From assembly GCF_903166585.1 (NCBI RefSeq), contig NZ_CAESCM010000015.1:1-64000 (forward strand): 64,000 nt of DNA, written 5' to 3'. The translations under genes were made by a program, and so were the position numbers. This document shows positions 24,749 through 33,372 of this stretch, piece after piece. The DNA comes from Pedobacter ghigonis (GTDB lineage: Bacteria; Bacteroidota; Bacteroidia; Sphingobacteriales; Sphingobacteriaceae). Within the stretch, counting starts at the first letter, position 1. Each line of letters starts with the position of its first letter. Under the pieces are notes generated by a model. The model saw only the letters and a list, made by a program, of their open reading frames with translations. It did no database searches and was not told the origin of the DNA.

Positions 24749-25666
24749 ATGCAGGCAGTAAACTACGAAAACGAAACAAGCTATGGTAATTTAGAATTAC
24801 TTGCCCGGCAAGTAGTAGAAGGCTTTATTACCGGTTTGCATAAAAGTCCCTTTCATGGTTTTTCGGTCGAGTTTGCCGAGCACCGCCAGTATAACAATGG
24901 CGATAATGTAAAAAATATCGATTGGAAGCTCTATGCCAAAACTGATAAACTTTACAGCAAACGTTTCGAAGAAGAAACCAATCTGCGTTGCCAGTTTGTA
25001 ATCGATGCTTCCTCGTCGATGTACTTTCCGGAACCTAAAAACAACAAACTGTTTTTTGCTATACAGGCTACTGCATCGTTAATGTACCTGTTAAAAAAGC
25101 AACGCGATGCTTTTGGTTTGAGCCTGTTTACCGACGAGATCTTACTAAATTCGCCTTCTAAATCGACTACCGTACATCAGAAATTTTTATTTGCCCAGTT
25201 AGAAGAGCTGCTGCAAGAGCCTAAAGTAAATGCCAGAACCAATTTAAGTGAGTCGTTGCACCAGGTTGCCGAATTGATTCACAAACGTTCGCTGGTGGTC
25301 ATTTTCAGCGATTTGTTTAATACCGAAACCAGTACCGGCAAAACGGATGAGTTTTTCGATGCTTTGCAACACCTTAAGTTTAACAAGCATGAAGTGGTGG
25401 TTTTCAATGTGGTTGATAAAACCAAAGAAGTCAATTTTGAGTTCGAAAACCGCCCTTACCAGTTTATTGATATGGAAACCGGCGAAACCATTAAAGTGCA
25501 TACCAATCAGGTTAAAGAAAATTACACTGCTGCGGTGGCTAGTTATCGTCAGCAAATTGCTTTAAAATGTGCCCAATATAAAATTGACTTGATTGATGCC
25601 GATATGAACGAAGGGTTTTATCCGGTATTACAGGCTTACCTCATTAAACGGCAAAAGTTGGGGTAA
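24749..25666 (+). CDS. DUF58 domain protein
   Basis: The 305-residue protein has the DUF58 signature EHRQYNNGDNVKNIDWKLYAKTDKLYSKRFEEETNLRCQFVIDASSSMYF. The segment DASSSM and later VVIFSDLF resemble a von Willebrand A fold with a metal-dependent adhesion site. DUF58 proteins are usually encoded next to MoxR-type AAA ATPases and act with them in assembly of cell-envelope or enzyme complexes. No MoxR gene is directly adjacent here, so the partner may be elsewhere. There is no signal peptide. The gene may be leaderless because its -7 element is so close. Confidence 0.92.
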   Translation: MQAVNYENETSYGNLELLARQVVEGFITGLHKSPFHGFSVEFAEHRQYNNGDNVKNIDWKLYAKTDKLYSKRFEEETNLRCQFVIDASSSMYFPEPKNNKLFFAIQATASLMYLLKKQRDAFGLSLFTDEILLNSPSKSTTVHQKFLFAQLEELLQEPKVNARTNLSESLHQVAELIHKRSLVVIFSDLFNTETSTGKTDEFFDALQHLKFNKHEVVVFNVVDKTKEVNFEFENRPYQFIDMETGETIKVHTNQVKENYTAAVASYRQQIALKCAQYKIDLIDADMNEGFYPVLQAYLIKRQKLG

Positions 25667-25743
25667 CTTAGCCGATTTACGCAAACAACAGTTATGCAAT
25701 GTTGTTAAATATACATCCCTGATTTAAATTTAAACTCCATAAT

Positions 25744-26205
25744 ATGTTAGAAAAAGGCACCATAGCCCCCGATTTTGAATTGAATGCTACGCCCGATCAA
25801 AAAATAAAACTCAAAGATTTTAAAGGCAAAAATGTAATCCTGGCCTTTTATCCGGCCGATTGGAGCCCGGTTTGCAGCGATCAAATGGCGCTTTACAACG
25901 AAATGCTCAAATACTTTACTAAACACGATGCGCAGATTTTCGGTATATCGGTTGATAGTACCTGGTGTCATCTGGCCTTCGAAGAAAACCGTAAGTTGCA
26001 TTTTTCTTTACTGGCCGATTTTGAACCCAAAGGTGCTGTTTCTAAATCCTATGGAGTTTACGACGAAAAAACCGGAACAAGTGAAAGGGCGCTTTTTGTA
26101 ATTGATAAGGAAGGCAAAATTGCCTGGAGCTATTTATCGCCCATTGCGGTTAACCCTGGCGCTGATGGGATATTGGAGGCATTGGAAAAACTTGATCAGC
26201 AATAA
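25744..26205 (+). CDS. Peroxiredoxin, AhpE-like
   Basis: The 153-residue protein has the AhpC/TSA fold: GTIAPDFELNATPDQKIKLKDFKGKNVILAFYPADWSPVCSDQ. The peroxidatic Cys is about residue 44 (SPVC). There is no Cys five residues on, which argues against the PrxQ/BCP two-Cys form, though a Cys at about residue 80 (TWCHLAF) exists. It reduces peroxides in the cytoplasm. Only 2 bases separate it from the DsbA-like gene downstream, so the two are surely co-expressed and the partner may recycle it. This is inference. A near-consensus -7 (TAAATTTA) lies about 20 bases upstream. Confidence 0.9.
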   Translation: MLEKGTIAPDFELNATPDQKIKLKDFKGKNVILAFYPADWSPVCSDQMALYNEMLKYFTKHDAQIFGISVDSTWCHLAFEENRKLHFSLLADFEPKGAVSKSYGVYDEKTGTSERALFVIDKEGKIAWSYLSPIAVNPGADGILEALEKLDQQ

Positions 26206-26207
26206 TT

Positions 26208-26726
26208 ATGAGCACATTAAAACCCGAAGTTAACAGCAACGATCATATTCAGGGCGATGATACCGCAACTGTTACCATTGTAGAATTTGGCGATTACCAA
26301 TGCCCTTATTGTGGAAATGCATATCCTATTCTTAAAGAAATTGAAGAGGCTTTTGGTCACCAGATCAAATTTATCTTCCGTCATTTTCCGCTGGCTAACG
26401 CACATCAGTATGCCCTCCCTGCAGCCTTAGCAGCCGAAGCGGCTGGTTTACAGGGCAAGTTCTGGGAAATGCACGATGCCCTTTTCGTAAACCAGTACCG
26501 GTTAAATGGCGATTTATTTGATGAACTGGCCGAAACAATCGGTTTAGACCTCGAAAAGTTTCAGCAAGACAGTGCTTCTGATGCGCTGAGCGAGAAAGTA
26601 GAAAATGATTTCGACAGTGGTGTACGCAGCGGTGTAAACGGAACCCCGTCATTTTATGTAAACGGAGCCAAGTTTGATGGAGCTGCAACCGACCTGTACC
26701 AGATGCTTAAGGAAAGTACAACGTAA
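26208..26726 (+). CDS. DsbA-family thioredoxin-fold protein, cytoplasmic
   Basis: The 172-residue protein shows a DsbA-like fold with GDYQCPYCGNAYPILKEI (Cys about 32 and 35), IKFIFRHFPLANAHQYALPAALAAEAAGLQGKFWEMHDALF, and the cis-Pro loop NGTPSFYVNG. Most DsbA relatives are periplasmic, but this one has no signal peptide, so it should work in the cytoplasm as a reductase or as partner of the peroxiredoxin encoded 2 bases upstream. It closes the operon. An inverted repeat follows. Confidence 0.9.
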   Translation: MSTLKPEVNSNDHIQGDDTATVTIVEFGDYQCPYCGNAYPILKEIEEAFGHQIKFIFRHFPLANAHQYALPAALAAEAAGLQGKFWEMHDALFVNQYRLNGDLFDELAETIGLDLEKFQQDSASDALSEKVENDFDSGVRSGVNGTPSFYVNGAKFDGAATDLYQMLKESTT

Positions 26727-26778
26727 CAGTTTTTACTGTAATCTCCGCGACGAGGTAGGTATTCCTTTTACTAGAAGA

Positions 26779-26853
26779 CAGTCATGCTGTCCCGAATATT
26801 TGGGATCAGTATCTTTTCAATTCAAGAGACCCTGAAATAAATTCAGGGTGACG
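26779..26853. repeat. Dispersed palindrome group, GTCATGCTG..CAGGGTGAC
   Basis: The region holds two small perfect hairpins: TCCCGAATATTTGGGA and CCCTGAAATAAATTCAGGG. The outer GTCATGCTG and GGGTGAC are degenerate complements. It resembles other 'GTCATGCTGA' intergenic elements of the window, such as 16301-16359. Confidence 0.65.
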
Positions 26854-26904
26854 ATGAAGGTATATCTTTTTGATATCAATATGTACTTGATCAGGAGAGC
26901 TCTT

Positions 26905-27363
26905 TCAGTCAAGAGTGAAGTTAATATTCATGACATATTGGATGCGTAGATTTTTGACCTCGTGCACTTCACAGTCATCCTGAGCTAAACGTTGGGAAAT
27001 AGTAAGGGATTGATTGGGTTTAAGCTTAATCTTCCGCTTTATTTCGTAAGCTTTATTGCATCCTTTGGCTACATTACCATCCAGCAAAAAGGAAATGTAC
27101 GTTATGATTTCTTTGGTTCTGTTTTTGAATGTGATTTGGGCAAATGTTGTTGAATTGCTACCATGTGTATATTTAAGCGCTTCAAGGTAAACCGGGTTTT
27201 GCTTGTTGGTAACATCGTGTGACATTGGTTTTGAGGATTTAGGTTTTTGAGCAGCTATTTTATCTTTAATTACCGGATCATGTTGACTCTTTATTTCCTG
27301 AAATGGCATTTTTAGCACTCCATAACAAAGGATCATGAATATTCCTAATTCTTTAGCGAGCAT
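26905..27363 (-). CDS. Hypothetical protein, unrecognised
   Basis: The 152-residue protein begins with a weakly hydrophobic stretch (MLAKELGIFMILCYGVLKM) that may be a signal or anchor. A Lys/Ser/Pro-rich linker (KDKIAAQKPKSSKPM) follows. The C-terminal part alternates beta-type segments (TTFAQITFKNRTKEIITYISFLLDG, LTISQRLAQDDCEVHEVKNLRIQYVMNINF), and two Cys may pair. This resembles small secreted beta-sandwich proteins of the phylum. No family was recognised. Coding character (codon use, in-frame length) looks real. It is a single gene on the minus strand. Confidence 0.55.
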   Translation of the reverse strand: MLAKELGIFMILCYGVLKMPFQEIKSQHDPVIKDKIAAQKPKSSKPMSHDVTNKQNPVYLEALKYTHGSNSTTFAQITFKNRTKEIITYISFLLDGNVAKGCNKAYEIKRKIKLKPNQSLTISQRLAQDDCEVHEVKNLRIQYVMNINFTLD

Positions 27364-27819
27364 AATTTTAGATTATTTGTTTTAAAACAGGATAACTAAC
27401 CGTAAGTTATCGCTTTTTTTCAAATAAACCTATTGCAGATTTTGTAGCCGGGTATCAGGGAGTTAAAACAAAAAAAAACCTCATGTATTTTGCAATACAT
27501 GAGGTATCAGATAAGGGTAACCGGAAAACTAAAAAACTAATTATGAGTTTTTAGAATTTAACAAAATAGAAATCGCTTCGTGTTTTGTTATTTCAAAGGT
27601 GCACTTCAATTATGAAGTTTTTGTGAAGAAAGCCCGCCTCGGGTGGATTGCATTATTGATGTTACAAGCTATTGATTGGGCTTATATAAGAGTTAATTAG
27701 TAGATCGTCATTTCCACGGAAGCGGGAATCTCAACTCCTTAGTTGGTAAATCAAGAATTTATTAAAAAATTAAACAGGTATTGGATCAAATGATATATTT
27801 ACGTCTTAAATATATAAAT
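27364..27819. other. 456-base intergenic region with an orphan minus-strand terminator
   Basis: Apart from the hairpin at 27470-27504 and half an inverted repeat (27705-27742), no gene is visible. An AT-rich stretch lies just before the TonB-like gene. Confidence 0.6.
27470..27504 (-). terminator. Orphan Rho-independent terminator (minus strand)
   Basis: The stem CCTCATGTATT / AATACATGAGG is perfect over 11 bp with a 4-base loop. On the minus strand it is followed by a run of nine T. No protein gene on the minus strand lies upstream of it before the plus-strand TonB-like gene at 27820, so it may end a small RNA or be a relic. Confidence 0.8.
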
Positions 27820-28620
27820 ATGAATTACCGCAAACTCATTGCATTAAGTACATTATTCTTATTGCTGTTTACAACCTTGCCAACTTTTGCCCAAAATACA
27901 GCAGATTCTACAACTAAAGTGCCAGCCGTTCAGTTAAAGGGGTTTTATAAATATATGGCCGCCAACGTACAGTATCCAGGTAAAGTAATCTTACAGAATG
28001 TACAGGGCACCAGTATTTTTCTATTAAAAGTAGAGCATGGCCAGATACAAAACGTAGAAATCGCTTTGAATTTAGACGGGCTGAGTGAAAATGTTAAAAC
28101 TCTGATTTCAACATATACCTAGCTCCCTAAAACCATGAATGGAAAATATAGCCTTGGTGTTAGATTTATAATAGGAAATGGTTCAAACACAGAAGTTGAT
28201 GAGAAGGCAATTATACCTGCTGATTATGTTAAACTACCTAGTGTGACAATAATGACATCAAGTCCTCCCAGTACTCTAACTGCACCCGATATTAATACGT
28301 ATGGGATTGAAGAAGTAGATACGCCACCTAATTTTCCTGACGGATACCAGGCGCTTCAGGAGTATTTCTACAAAACCATTAAGTACCCAGCCGAAGCCCT
28401 GAAAAATAAAGTAGAAGGAAGAATTTATTTTAGCTTTAAAATAGATTATGATGGCAATGTAAAGAACGTAAGGGTATTAAGAGGGTTAGGAGCTGGTTTG
28501 GATGAAGTTGCAAAGGATGCGATGAAAGATTGCCCGAAGTGGAATGCTGCCATCAAGAATGGCCAGACGGTAAGTACCAAATTTAGCTACTTTGCAGAAT
28601 GCAGATTGCCTAATCCGTAA
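27820..28620 (+). pseudogene. TonB-like protein interrupted by an in-frame amber stop
   Basis: From the ATG at 27820 there is a signal peptide (MNYRKLIALSTLFLLLFTTL.., cleavage after TFA), then a degenerate TonB-type repeat (GFYKYMAANVQYPGKVILQNVQGTSIFLLKVEHG). At codon 101 a TAG (28120-28122) stops translation. The same frame continues at once with LPKTMNGKYSLGVRF and ends in a complete TonB C-terminal domain (FPDGYQALQEYFYKTIKYPAEALKNKVEGRIYFSFKIDYDG..). No frameshift is needed; one base change explains the break. The C-terminal half has its own ATG (28135) but no signal peptide, so it could not be exported. It is probably a recent pseudogene. A sequencing error or stop readthrough are alternatives. 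Confidence 0.82.
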
Positions 28621-28633
28621 TTTTTAAAAGATT

Positions 28634-28770
28634 TCGTCATTTCGAGCAGTCATTGAAAGATATATAAAACAATCGTCATTGTAAGGAACGAAGCAATCTT
28701 AATGCGCTCGCTGAGTAGCGATCGTTGTAAGATTGCTTCGTCGGCTGAAAAAGCCTTCTTGCAATGACGA
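28634..28770. repeat. Half GTCATTTCGA element followed by a CGTCATTG..CAATGACG inverted repeat
   Basis: CGTCATTTCGAGCAG (from about 28634) is half an element of the family at 6007. A complete inverted repeat follows at 28673-28770: CGTCATTGTAAGGAACGAAG plus CAATCTT on the left, AAGATTGCTTCGTC and TTGCAATGACG on the right, with a small internal hairpin (GGCTGAAAAAGCC). Confidence 0.75.
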
Positions 28771-28874
28771 CTCCGAAGGGGCTGTCACTAATATTGATTT
28801 TATCCAATAAATTACCCTCAGGATTGAAAATCGATGTTTAAGAAACAGTCTCTTTATGTAAATTACTAACGTGA

Positions 28875-30005
28875 TTACAAATTACCCCTCAATTCCTGTT
28901 CGCGCTCCAGCGATTCGAAAAGGGCTTTAAAGTTACCCGCACCAAAGCTTTGTGCACCTTTACGCTGAATAATCTCGAAGAAAAGGGTTGGGCGGTCTTC
29001 AACCGGTTTGGTGAAAATTTGCAATAAATAGCCTTCTTCATCGCAATCAACCAAAATACCGAGGCTTTCTAAAAGGGCTATTTCTTCATCAATTTTACCT
29101 ACACGCTGCGGCATCATGTCGTAATAAGCTTCTGGTGGTGCACTCAAAAACTCCACACCACGTGCTTTAAGTTCTTTAACCGTTTTAACGATATCTTTTG
29201 TGGCAACCGCAATATGCTGAACACCTTCACCTTCGTAATACTCCAGGTATTCTTCAATCTGCGATTTCTTTTTGCCCTCGGCAGGTTCATTAATCGGGAA
29301 TTTAGAAAAACCGTTACCGTTGCTCATTACCTTGCTCATCAGGGCCGAATATTCGGTATTAATTTGTTTATCATCGAAAGATAGAATATTTACAAATCCC
29401 ATCACATCTTCGTACCACTTTACAGCTTCGTTCATACGGTTCCAGCCTACGTTACCCACGCAATGGTCGATGTATAAAAGACCGGCATCGGCAGGTTGGT
29501 AATCGCTTTCCCATACTCTGTAGCCAGGCATAAATGTGCCGGTATAATTTTTACGCTCGATAAACATGTGTACCGTTTCGCCGTAAGTATAAATGCCACT
29601 CATTTTAACTTCGCCATACTCATCAGTTAAAGTTTTAGGCTCCATATACGATTTAGCTCCGCGTTTGGTCGTTTCTTCGTAAGCACTGTAGGCATCATCA
29701 ACCCAAAGTGCCAATATTTTTACGCCATCGCCATGTTTTTTTACATGCTCAGATATCGGGTGATCAGATTTTAAAGCGGTGGTTAAGATCAACCTTATTT
29801 TTCCTTGCTGCAGTACATACGATGCTCTGTCGCGCACACCAGTTTCGGGGCCGGCATAAGCCAGGCTCTGAAAACCAAATGCTGTTTTATAATAATGAGC
29901 AGCTTGTTTGGCATTGCCCACATAAAATTCGATGTAATCAGTTCCATTTATTGGCAGGAAATCTTGTGCCTTGGCTATCTTTTCTGCAAATGTTTGTGTT
30001 TCCAT
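28875..30005 (-). CDS. hppD: 4-hydroxyphenylpyruvate dioxygenase
   Basis: The 376-residue enzyme converts 4-hydroxyphenylpyruvate to homogentisate, the second committed step of tyrosine breakdown. It has two vicinal-oxygen-chelate domains. The iron ligands are the His in YIDHCVGNVGWNRM, the His in GVQHIAVATKDI and the Glu in TLFFEIIQRKGAQSFGAGNFKALFESLE. The family core GFVNILSFDDKQINTEYSALMSKVM is present. hmgA lies 138 bases upstream on the same strand, and the fumarylacetoacetase-family gene and phhA are nearby. It is likely part of a tyrosine catabolic unit. Confidence 0.97.
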   Translation of the reverse strand: METQTFAEKIAKAQDFLPINGTDYIEFYVGNAKQAAHYYKTAFGFQSLAYAGPETGVRDRASYVLQQGKIRLILTTALKSDHPISEHVKKHGDGVKILALWVDDAYSAYEETTKRGAKSYMEPKTLTDEYGEVKMSGIYTYGETVHMFIERKNYTGTFMPGYRVWESDYQPADAGLLYIDHCVGNVGWNRMNEAVKWYEDVMGFVNILSFDDKQINTEYSALMSKVMSNGNGFSKFPINEPAEGKKKSQIEEYLEYYEGEGVQHIAVATKDIVKTVKELKARGVEFLSAPPEAYYDMMPQRVGKIDEEIALLESLGILVDCDEEGYLLQIFTKPVEDRPTLFFEIIQRKGAQSFGAGNFKALFESLEREQELRGNL

Positions 30006-30143
30006 TATATTTGTTATTGTTGTAATCGTTTTAATGTTTTAAGATTGAATGTTGTACCCCCCCCCTCAACTATTTATATTAATCTATTTTAGCTTTCTCC
30101 CCATTTTAGACTCTGGACTTAGGACTCCCAACTCCCAACTCAG

Positions 30144-31304
30144 CTACCCTTCTTGCCAGCTTTTGTGGTAATTTTCATCTTCAATTTCCAGGGCATCTTC
30201 GGTAATCATTAAAGGCAGAAAAGGATCGATCATTACGGCCAGCTCGTCAGTTTTCTCTTGTCCGATCGATTTTTCTACAGTCCCGGGGTGTGGTCCGTGT
30301 GGAATTCCGCCCGGGTGCAAGGTAATTTGTCCTTTTACTACACTTTTGCGGCTCATGAAATCGCCATCTACATAATACAATACTTCATCGCTATCTACAT
30401 TGCTGTGGTTGTAAGGTGCTGGTATTGCATCGGGATGGTAATCATATTTACGTGGTACAAAAGAGCAGACTACAAAATTATGGCCTTCAAAAGTTTGGTG
30501 AACGGGAGGAGGTTGGTGTAAACGACCGGTAATAGGCTCGAAGTTGTGTATTGAGAAAGCGTAGGGGTAATGATAGCCATCCCAGCCTACGTAATCGAAA
30601 GGATGCGTGCCATAAGTGTAAGGATAAATTAACCCCTGTTTTTTTATCAGCACCTGAAAATCGCCATATTCATCGTGCGTTTGCAGGTTTTCGGGTAGGC
30701 GTAAATCGCGTTCGCAATAAGGAGCATGTTCCATTAACTGGCCATATTGGTTTAAATACCTTTTCGGCGACCTCAAAGGACTAAAACTTTCTACAATGAA
30801 GTGGCGGTTTTGCTCGGTATCAAATTCGAGCTGATAAATTGTTCCACGGGGAATAATCAGGTAATCGCCGTAACCAAATTTGATTTCGCCAAAACCGGTT
30901 TTCAGCTTTCCGGTACCCTCGTGGATGAAGATCATTTCGTCGGCCTGACTATTTTTATAGAAATAATCAGTCATCGATTTTTTGGGTGCAGCTAAAACGA
31001 TATGCAAATCGTTATTAACCAGTACCGGCTTTCTGCTTTTTAGGAAATCATCTTCAGGCTTAATGTTAAAACCGATCAGGCTGGTGTGTTTCAGGTGCTT
31101 TGCACGGGCAATTTTTGGCTCAACACTGTAAGGTTCGCCCAGTTGTTTTACAATGGTTGGTGGGTGGCAGTGATAAACCAGCGAGTATACGCTCGAAAAA
31201 CCTTCGGTAGATACCAATTCTTCGGCATAAAGATTCCCGTCTGGTTTACGAAAAACCGTGTGGCGTTTAGCTGGAATCTGCCCCAATTTATGATAAACAG
31301 GCAT
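30144..31304 (-). CDS. hmgA: Homogentisate 1,2-dioxygenase
   Basis: The ATG at 31304 (MPVYHKLGQIPAKRHTVF) gives 386 residues; an upstream extension is rejected because it is an unlikely hydrophobic leader. The enzyme opens the homogentisate ring to maleylacetoacetate. The double-stranded beta-helix shows RHFIVESFSPLRSPKRYLNQYGQLMEHAPYCERD, HPFDYVGWDGYHYPYAFSIHNFEP, and the metal-site region FVPRKYDYHPDAIPAPYNHSNVDSDEVLYYVDG with H..E ligands, then LHPGGIPHGPHPG. It is shorter than the human enzyme (445 residues), which is usual for the type. It is followed by hppD. Confidence 0.95.
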   Translation of the reverse strand: MPVYHKLGQIPAKRHTVFRKPDGNLYAEELVSTEGFSSVYSLVYHCHPPTIVKQLGEPYSVEPKIARAKHLKHTSLIGFNIKPEDDFLKSRKPVLVNNDLHIVLAAPKKSMTDYFYKNSQADEMIFIHEGTGKLKTGFGEIKFGYGDYLIIPRGTIYQLEFDTEQNRHFIVESFSPLRSPKRYLNQYGQLMEHAPYCERDLRLPENLQTHDEYGDFQVLIKKQGLIYPYTYGTHPFDYVGWDGYHYPYAFSIHNFEPITGRLHQPPPVHQTFEGHNFVVCSFVPRKYDYHPDAIPAPYNHSNVDSDEVLYYVDGDFMSRKSVVKGQITLHPGGIPHGPHPGTVEKSIGQEKTDELAVMIDPFLPLMITEDALEIEDENYHKSWQEG

Positions 31305-31582
31305 AATATATAATGTTATGGTTAGAAAAAAAATCCTAAGAAATAAACAATTCAAACGCCAATGCGTTTCAATTAAAAAAGAGAAAGTGAAAAGAAATTA
31401 TAGAGAATATTGAGCCATGATCAGCTTGGATAGCATCTTGTAGCGACGGGCCGCAATTGCGTCGTTTACTAAAGTAATATGTAATGCTTTTAAGATCATG
31501 GTTTTAATGCAGCCAAGGTAAGTATTTTATTTAAAATTTGAAATTTTAATTACCTTTAATTACACAACAAATTATCCCGCAC

Positions 31583-32053
31583 ATGAAATTTATCTTTACG
31601 ATCCTATGCTGTCTGGCCTTTGGCTATGGTGGTTTTGCGCAACAACAGCAGTTAACACCAAAAGCCAAATATAAAATCAAAATAGTAGATCGTAAAGGGA
31701 AGGTAACCCGTGGATTGTTTTATGCAGCCTACGATGATGGGCTAACTGTAATTAAAAACCGGAGAGATACTGTGAAGTTAAGTGCCGATAGTATTAGCGC
31801 GCTTTACATTCATCGACGGGGGATTGTTGGTCCACTGGCACTGGCTGGTGGTTTAACCTTTTTTGTTATTGCAGTACAGAGCGAAAAACTGGTCGAATCG
31901 GTTGTGCTTATTGCAGCAGGCGTACCTGCCGGTGTAGCCGGAGGCCTGTTAATTGGTGAACTTTTATCCAACAAAAAATTCTATAAACAACTGCAGGCAA
32001 AAGATTTTCCGCTAATCAAACCAAACCTTCAAAAATATACGGTGTTAAAATAA
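31583..32053 (+). CDS. Hypothetical secreted protein with Gly-rich helical hairpin
   Basis: The 156-residue protein has a signal peptide (MKFIFTILCCLAFGYGGFAQ). A short beta part (YKIKIVDRKGKVTRGLFYAAYDDGLTVIKNRRDTVKLSADSISALYIHRRG) reads like a DUF-type 'lsm-like' strand pattern. Two Gly-rich hydrophobic segments follow (VGPLALAGGLTFFVIAV and VVLIAAGVPAGVAGGLLIG), probably a membrane hairpin. I do not recognise a family. It lies just before the fumarylacetoacetase-family gene with 67 bases between and could be co-transcribed, though that gene has its own -7 element. Confidence 0.6.
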   Translation: MKFIFTILCCLAFGYGGFAQQQQLTPKAKYKIKIVDRKGKVTRGLFYAAYDDGLTVIKNRRDTVKLSADSISALYIHRRGIVGPLALAGGLTFFVIAVQSEKLVESVVLIAAGVPAGVAGGLLIGELLSNKKFYKQLQAKDFPLIKPNLQKYTVLK

Positions 32054-32089
32054 TAACGCTTAAATTTTATTTTGAGCAGCCTAATTGCT

Positions 32090-32097
32090 TAGCTTTG
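32090..32097 (+). promoter_or_regulatory. Candidate -7 element, TAGCTTTG
   Basis: Exact match to TAnnTTTG, 23 bases before the ATG of the fumarylacetoacetase-family gene. A TTTG is at 32071-32074, somewhat closer than the usual spacing. Confidence 0.5.
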
Positions 32098-32120
32098 CCG
32101 GGTATTTAACCAAATGATAT

Positions 32121-33116
32121 ATGAAATTAGTATCCTATAAAACCGAAGACAGAGAGCATCTTGGCGTGTTTGTAAACGGACATATTTATAATCTGAACAG
32201 CTGCGATAAGCTATTGCCGGATAATATGAACGAATTTTTGCAAGGTGGTGAAGTGTTAATGGAAAGGGCCAAAAGGATAGACGACCAGATAAAAGAAGGG
32301 AGTTTACAGGCCAAGGAAGAAATTTTTTATGAGCTTTTAGCACCTGTTCCACATCCTGCCAGCTGCCGTGATGGATACGCTTTCAGACAGCATGTTGCTG
32401 CCGCACGCCGGAACAGAAAGGTTGATATGATTCCGCAGTTTGATGAATATCCGATCTTCTATTTTACTAACCATAATGCCATACAGGGTACAGGCGAAAT
32501 TGAATGTATGCCCGATCATTTTGATAAACTCGATTTTGAACTTGAAATTGCCGTTGTAATTGGTAAAAAGGGAAGGAATATAACTGCAGCTGAGGCCGAT
32601 AGTTACATCGCCGGTTATATGGTAATGAACGATATGAGTGCCCGTACGCTACAGATGGAAGAAATGCTCTTAAACTTAGGCCCGGCCAAAGGGAAAGATT
32701 TTTCGACGGTTATTGGCCCCTGGCTGGTAACACCAGATGAGTTATTACAATATAAAGTACCTGCAAAGGAAGGTCACGTGGGTAATGCTTACGATTTAAA
32801 AATGACCTGCAGGGTAAATGGTATCGAAGTTTCGAGAGGAAATGCAGCAGATATGGACTGGACTTTCGCCGAAATTATAGAGCGTTGTGCCTACGGTGTA
32901 GATATTCTTCCTGGGGATGTAATTGGCTCGGGTACAGTAGGTACAGGCTGTTTCTTAGAATTAAACGGCACTGGTTTGCTTAACGATCCAAACTACAAAG
33001 TACAATGGTTACAACCGGGCGATGTAGTCGAAATGGAAATTACCGGATTAGGCGCTTTAACCAACAACATCACGAAAGCAGATACGGATTTTTCGATACT
33101 GGCGCTGAAGAAGTAA
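32121..33116 (+). CDS. Fumarylacetoacetate hydrolase family protein
   Basis: The 331-residue protein carries the FAH-fold core: RDGYAFRQHVAAARRNR near residue 85, DFELEIAVVIGKKGRNI, YIAGYMVMNDMSARTLQMEE, GPAKGKDFSTVIGPWLVTPDEL, and the Gly-rich end GDVIGSGTVGTGCFLELNG. Next to hmgA and hppD it is the likely last enzyme of tyrosine breakdown, cleaving fumarylacetoacetate to fumarate and acetoacetate. Its length is closer to 2-hydroxyhepta-diene-dioate isomerase relatives than to the 420-residue animal enzyme, so the exact substrate is inferred from context. It is transcribed away from hmgA. Confidence 0.88.
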   Translation: MKLVSYKTEDREHLGVFVNGHIYNLNSCDKLLPDNMNEFLQGGEVLMERAKRIDDQIKEGSLQAKEEIFYELLAPVPHPASCRDGYAFRQHVAAARRNRKVDMIPQFDEYPIFYFTNHNAIQGTGEIECMPDHFDKLDFELEIAVVIGKKGRNITAAEADSYIAGYMVMNDMSARTLQMEEMLLNLGPAKGKDFSTVIGPWLVTPDELLQYKVPAKEGHVGNAYDLKMTCRVNGIEVSRGNAADMDWTFAEIIERCAYGVDILPGDVIGSGTVGTGCFLELNGTGLLNDPNYKVQWLQPGDVVEMEITGLGALTNNITKADTDFSILALKK

Positions 33117-33206
33117 GATAACTTTTTGGTGTTATATCACCTTAATAACTGAGGTTGTATCGAGGTGGTTGTTATCCATAATTCAGTTCTTGATCTAATT
33201 ACAAGG

Positions 33207-33315
33207 GATCGTCATCTCGACTGAAGCGCAGCGTAATGGAGAGATCTATTATAGATTTAGCTTCGCTGAGCACTTTGTGGTTCTCGGTTGCGTTGCACTC
33301 CACTCGAAATGACGA
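33207..33315. repeat. Dispersed inverted repeat, GTCATTTCGA family
   Basis: The ends GATCGTCATCTCGACTGAAG and CTCGAAATGACGA pair. It shares the inner AGATTTAGCTTCGCTGAGCA segment with the 9883-10012 copy. Confidence 0.8.
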
Positions 33316-33372
33316 CTTTTGCGAGTTGTAATCTCCGTTTAAATTTTTCTTCTCTATATTAAATTACCTCCA

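Noticed and set aside
30055..30066. Run of nine C as a phase-variable tract
   Set aside because: It lies in an intergenic region between hmgA and hppD, not in a coding gene. An effect on the hppD promoter is possible but nothing supports it.
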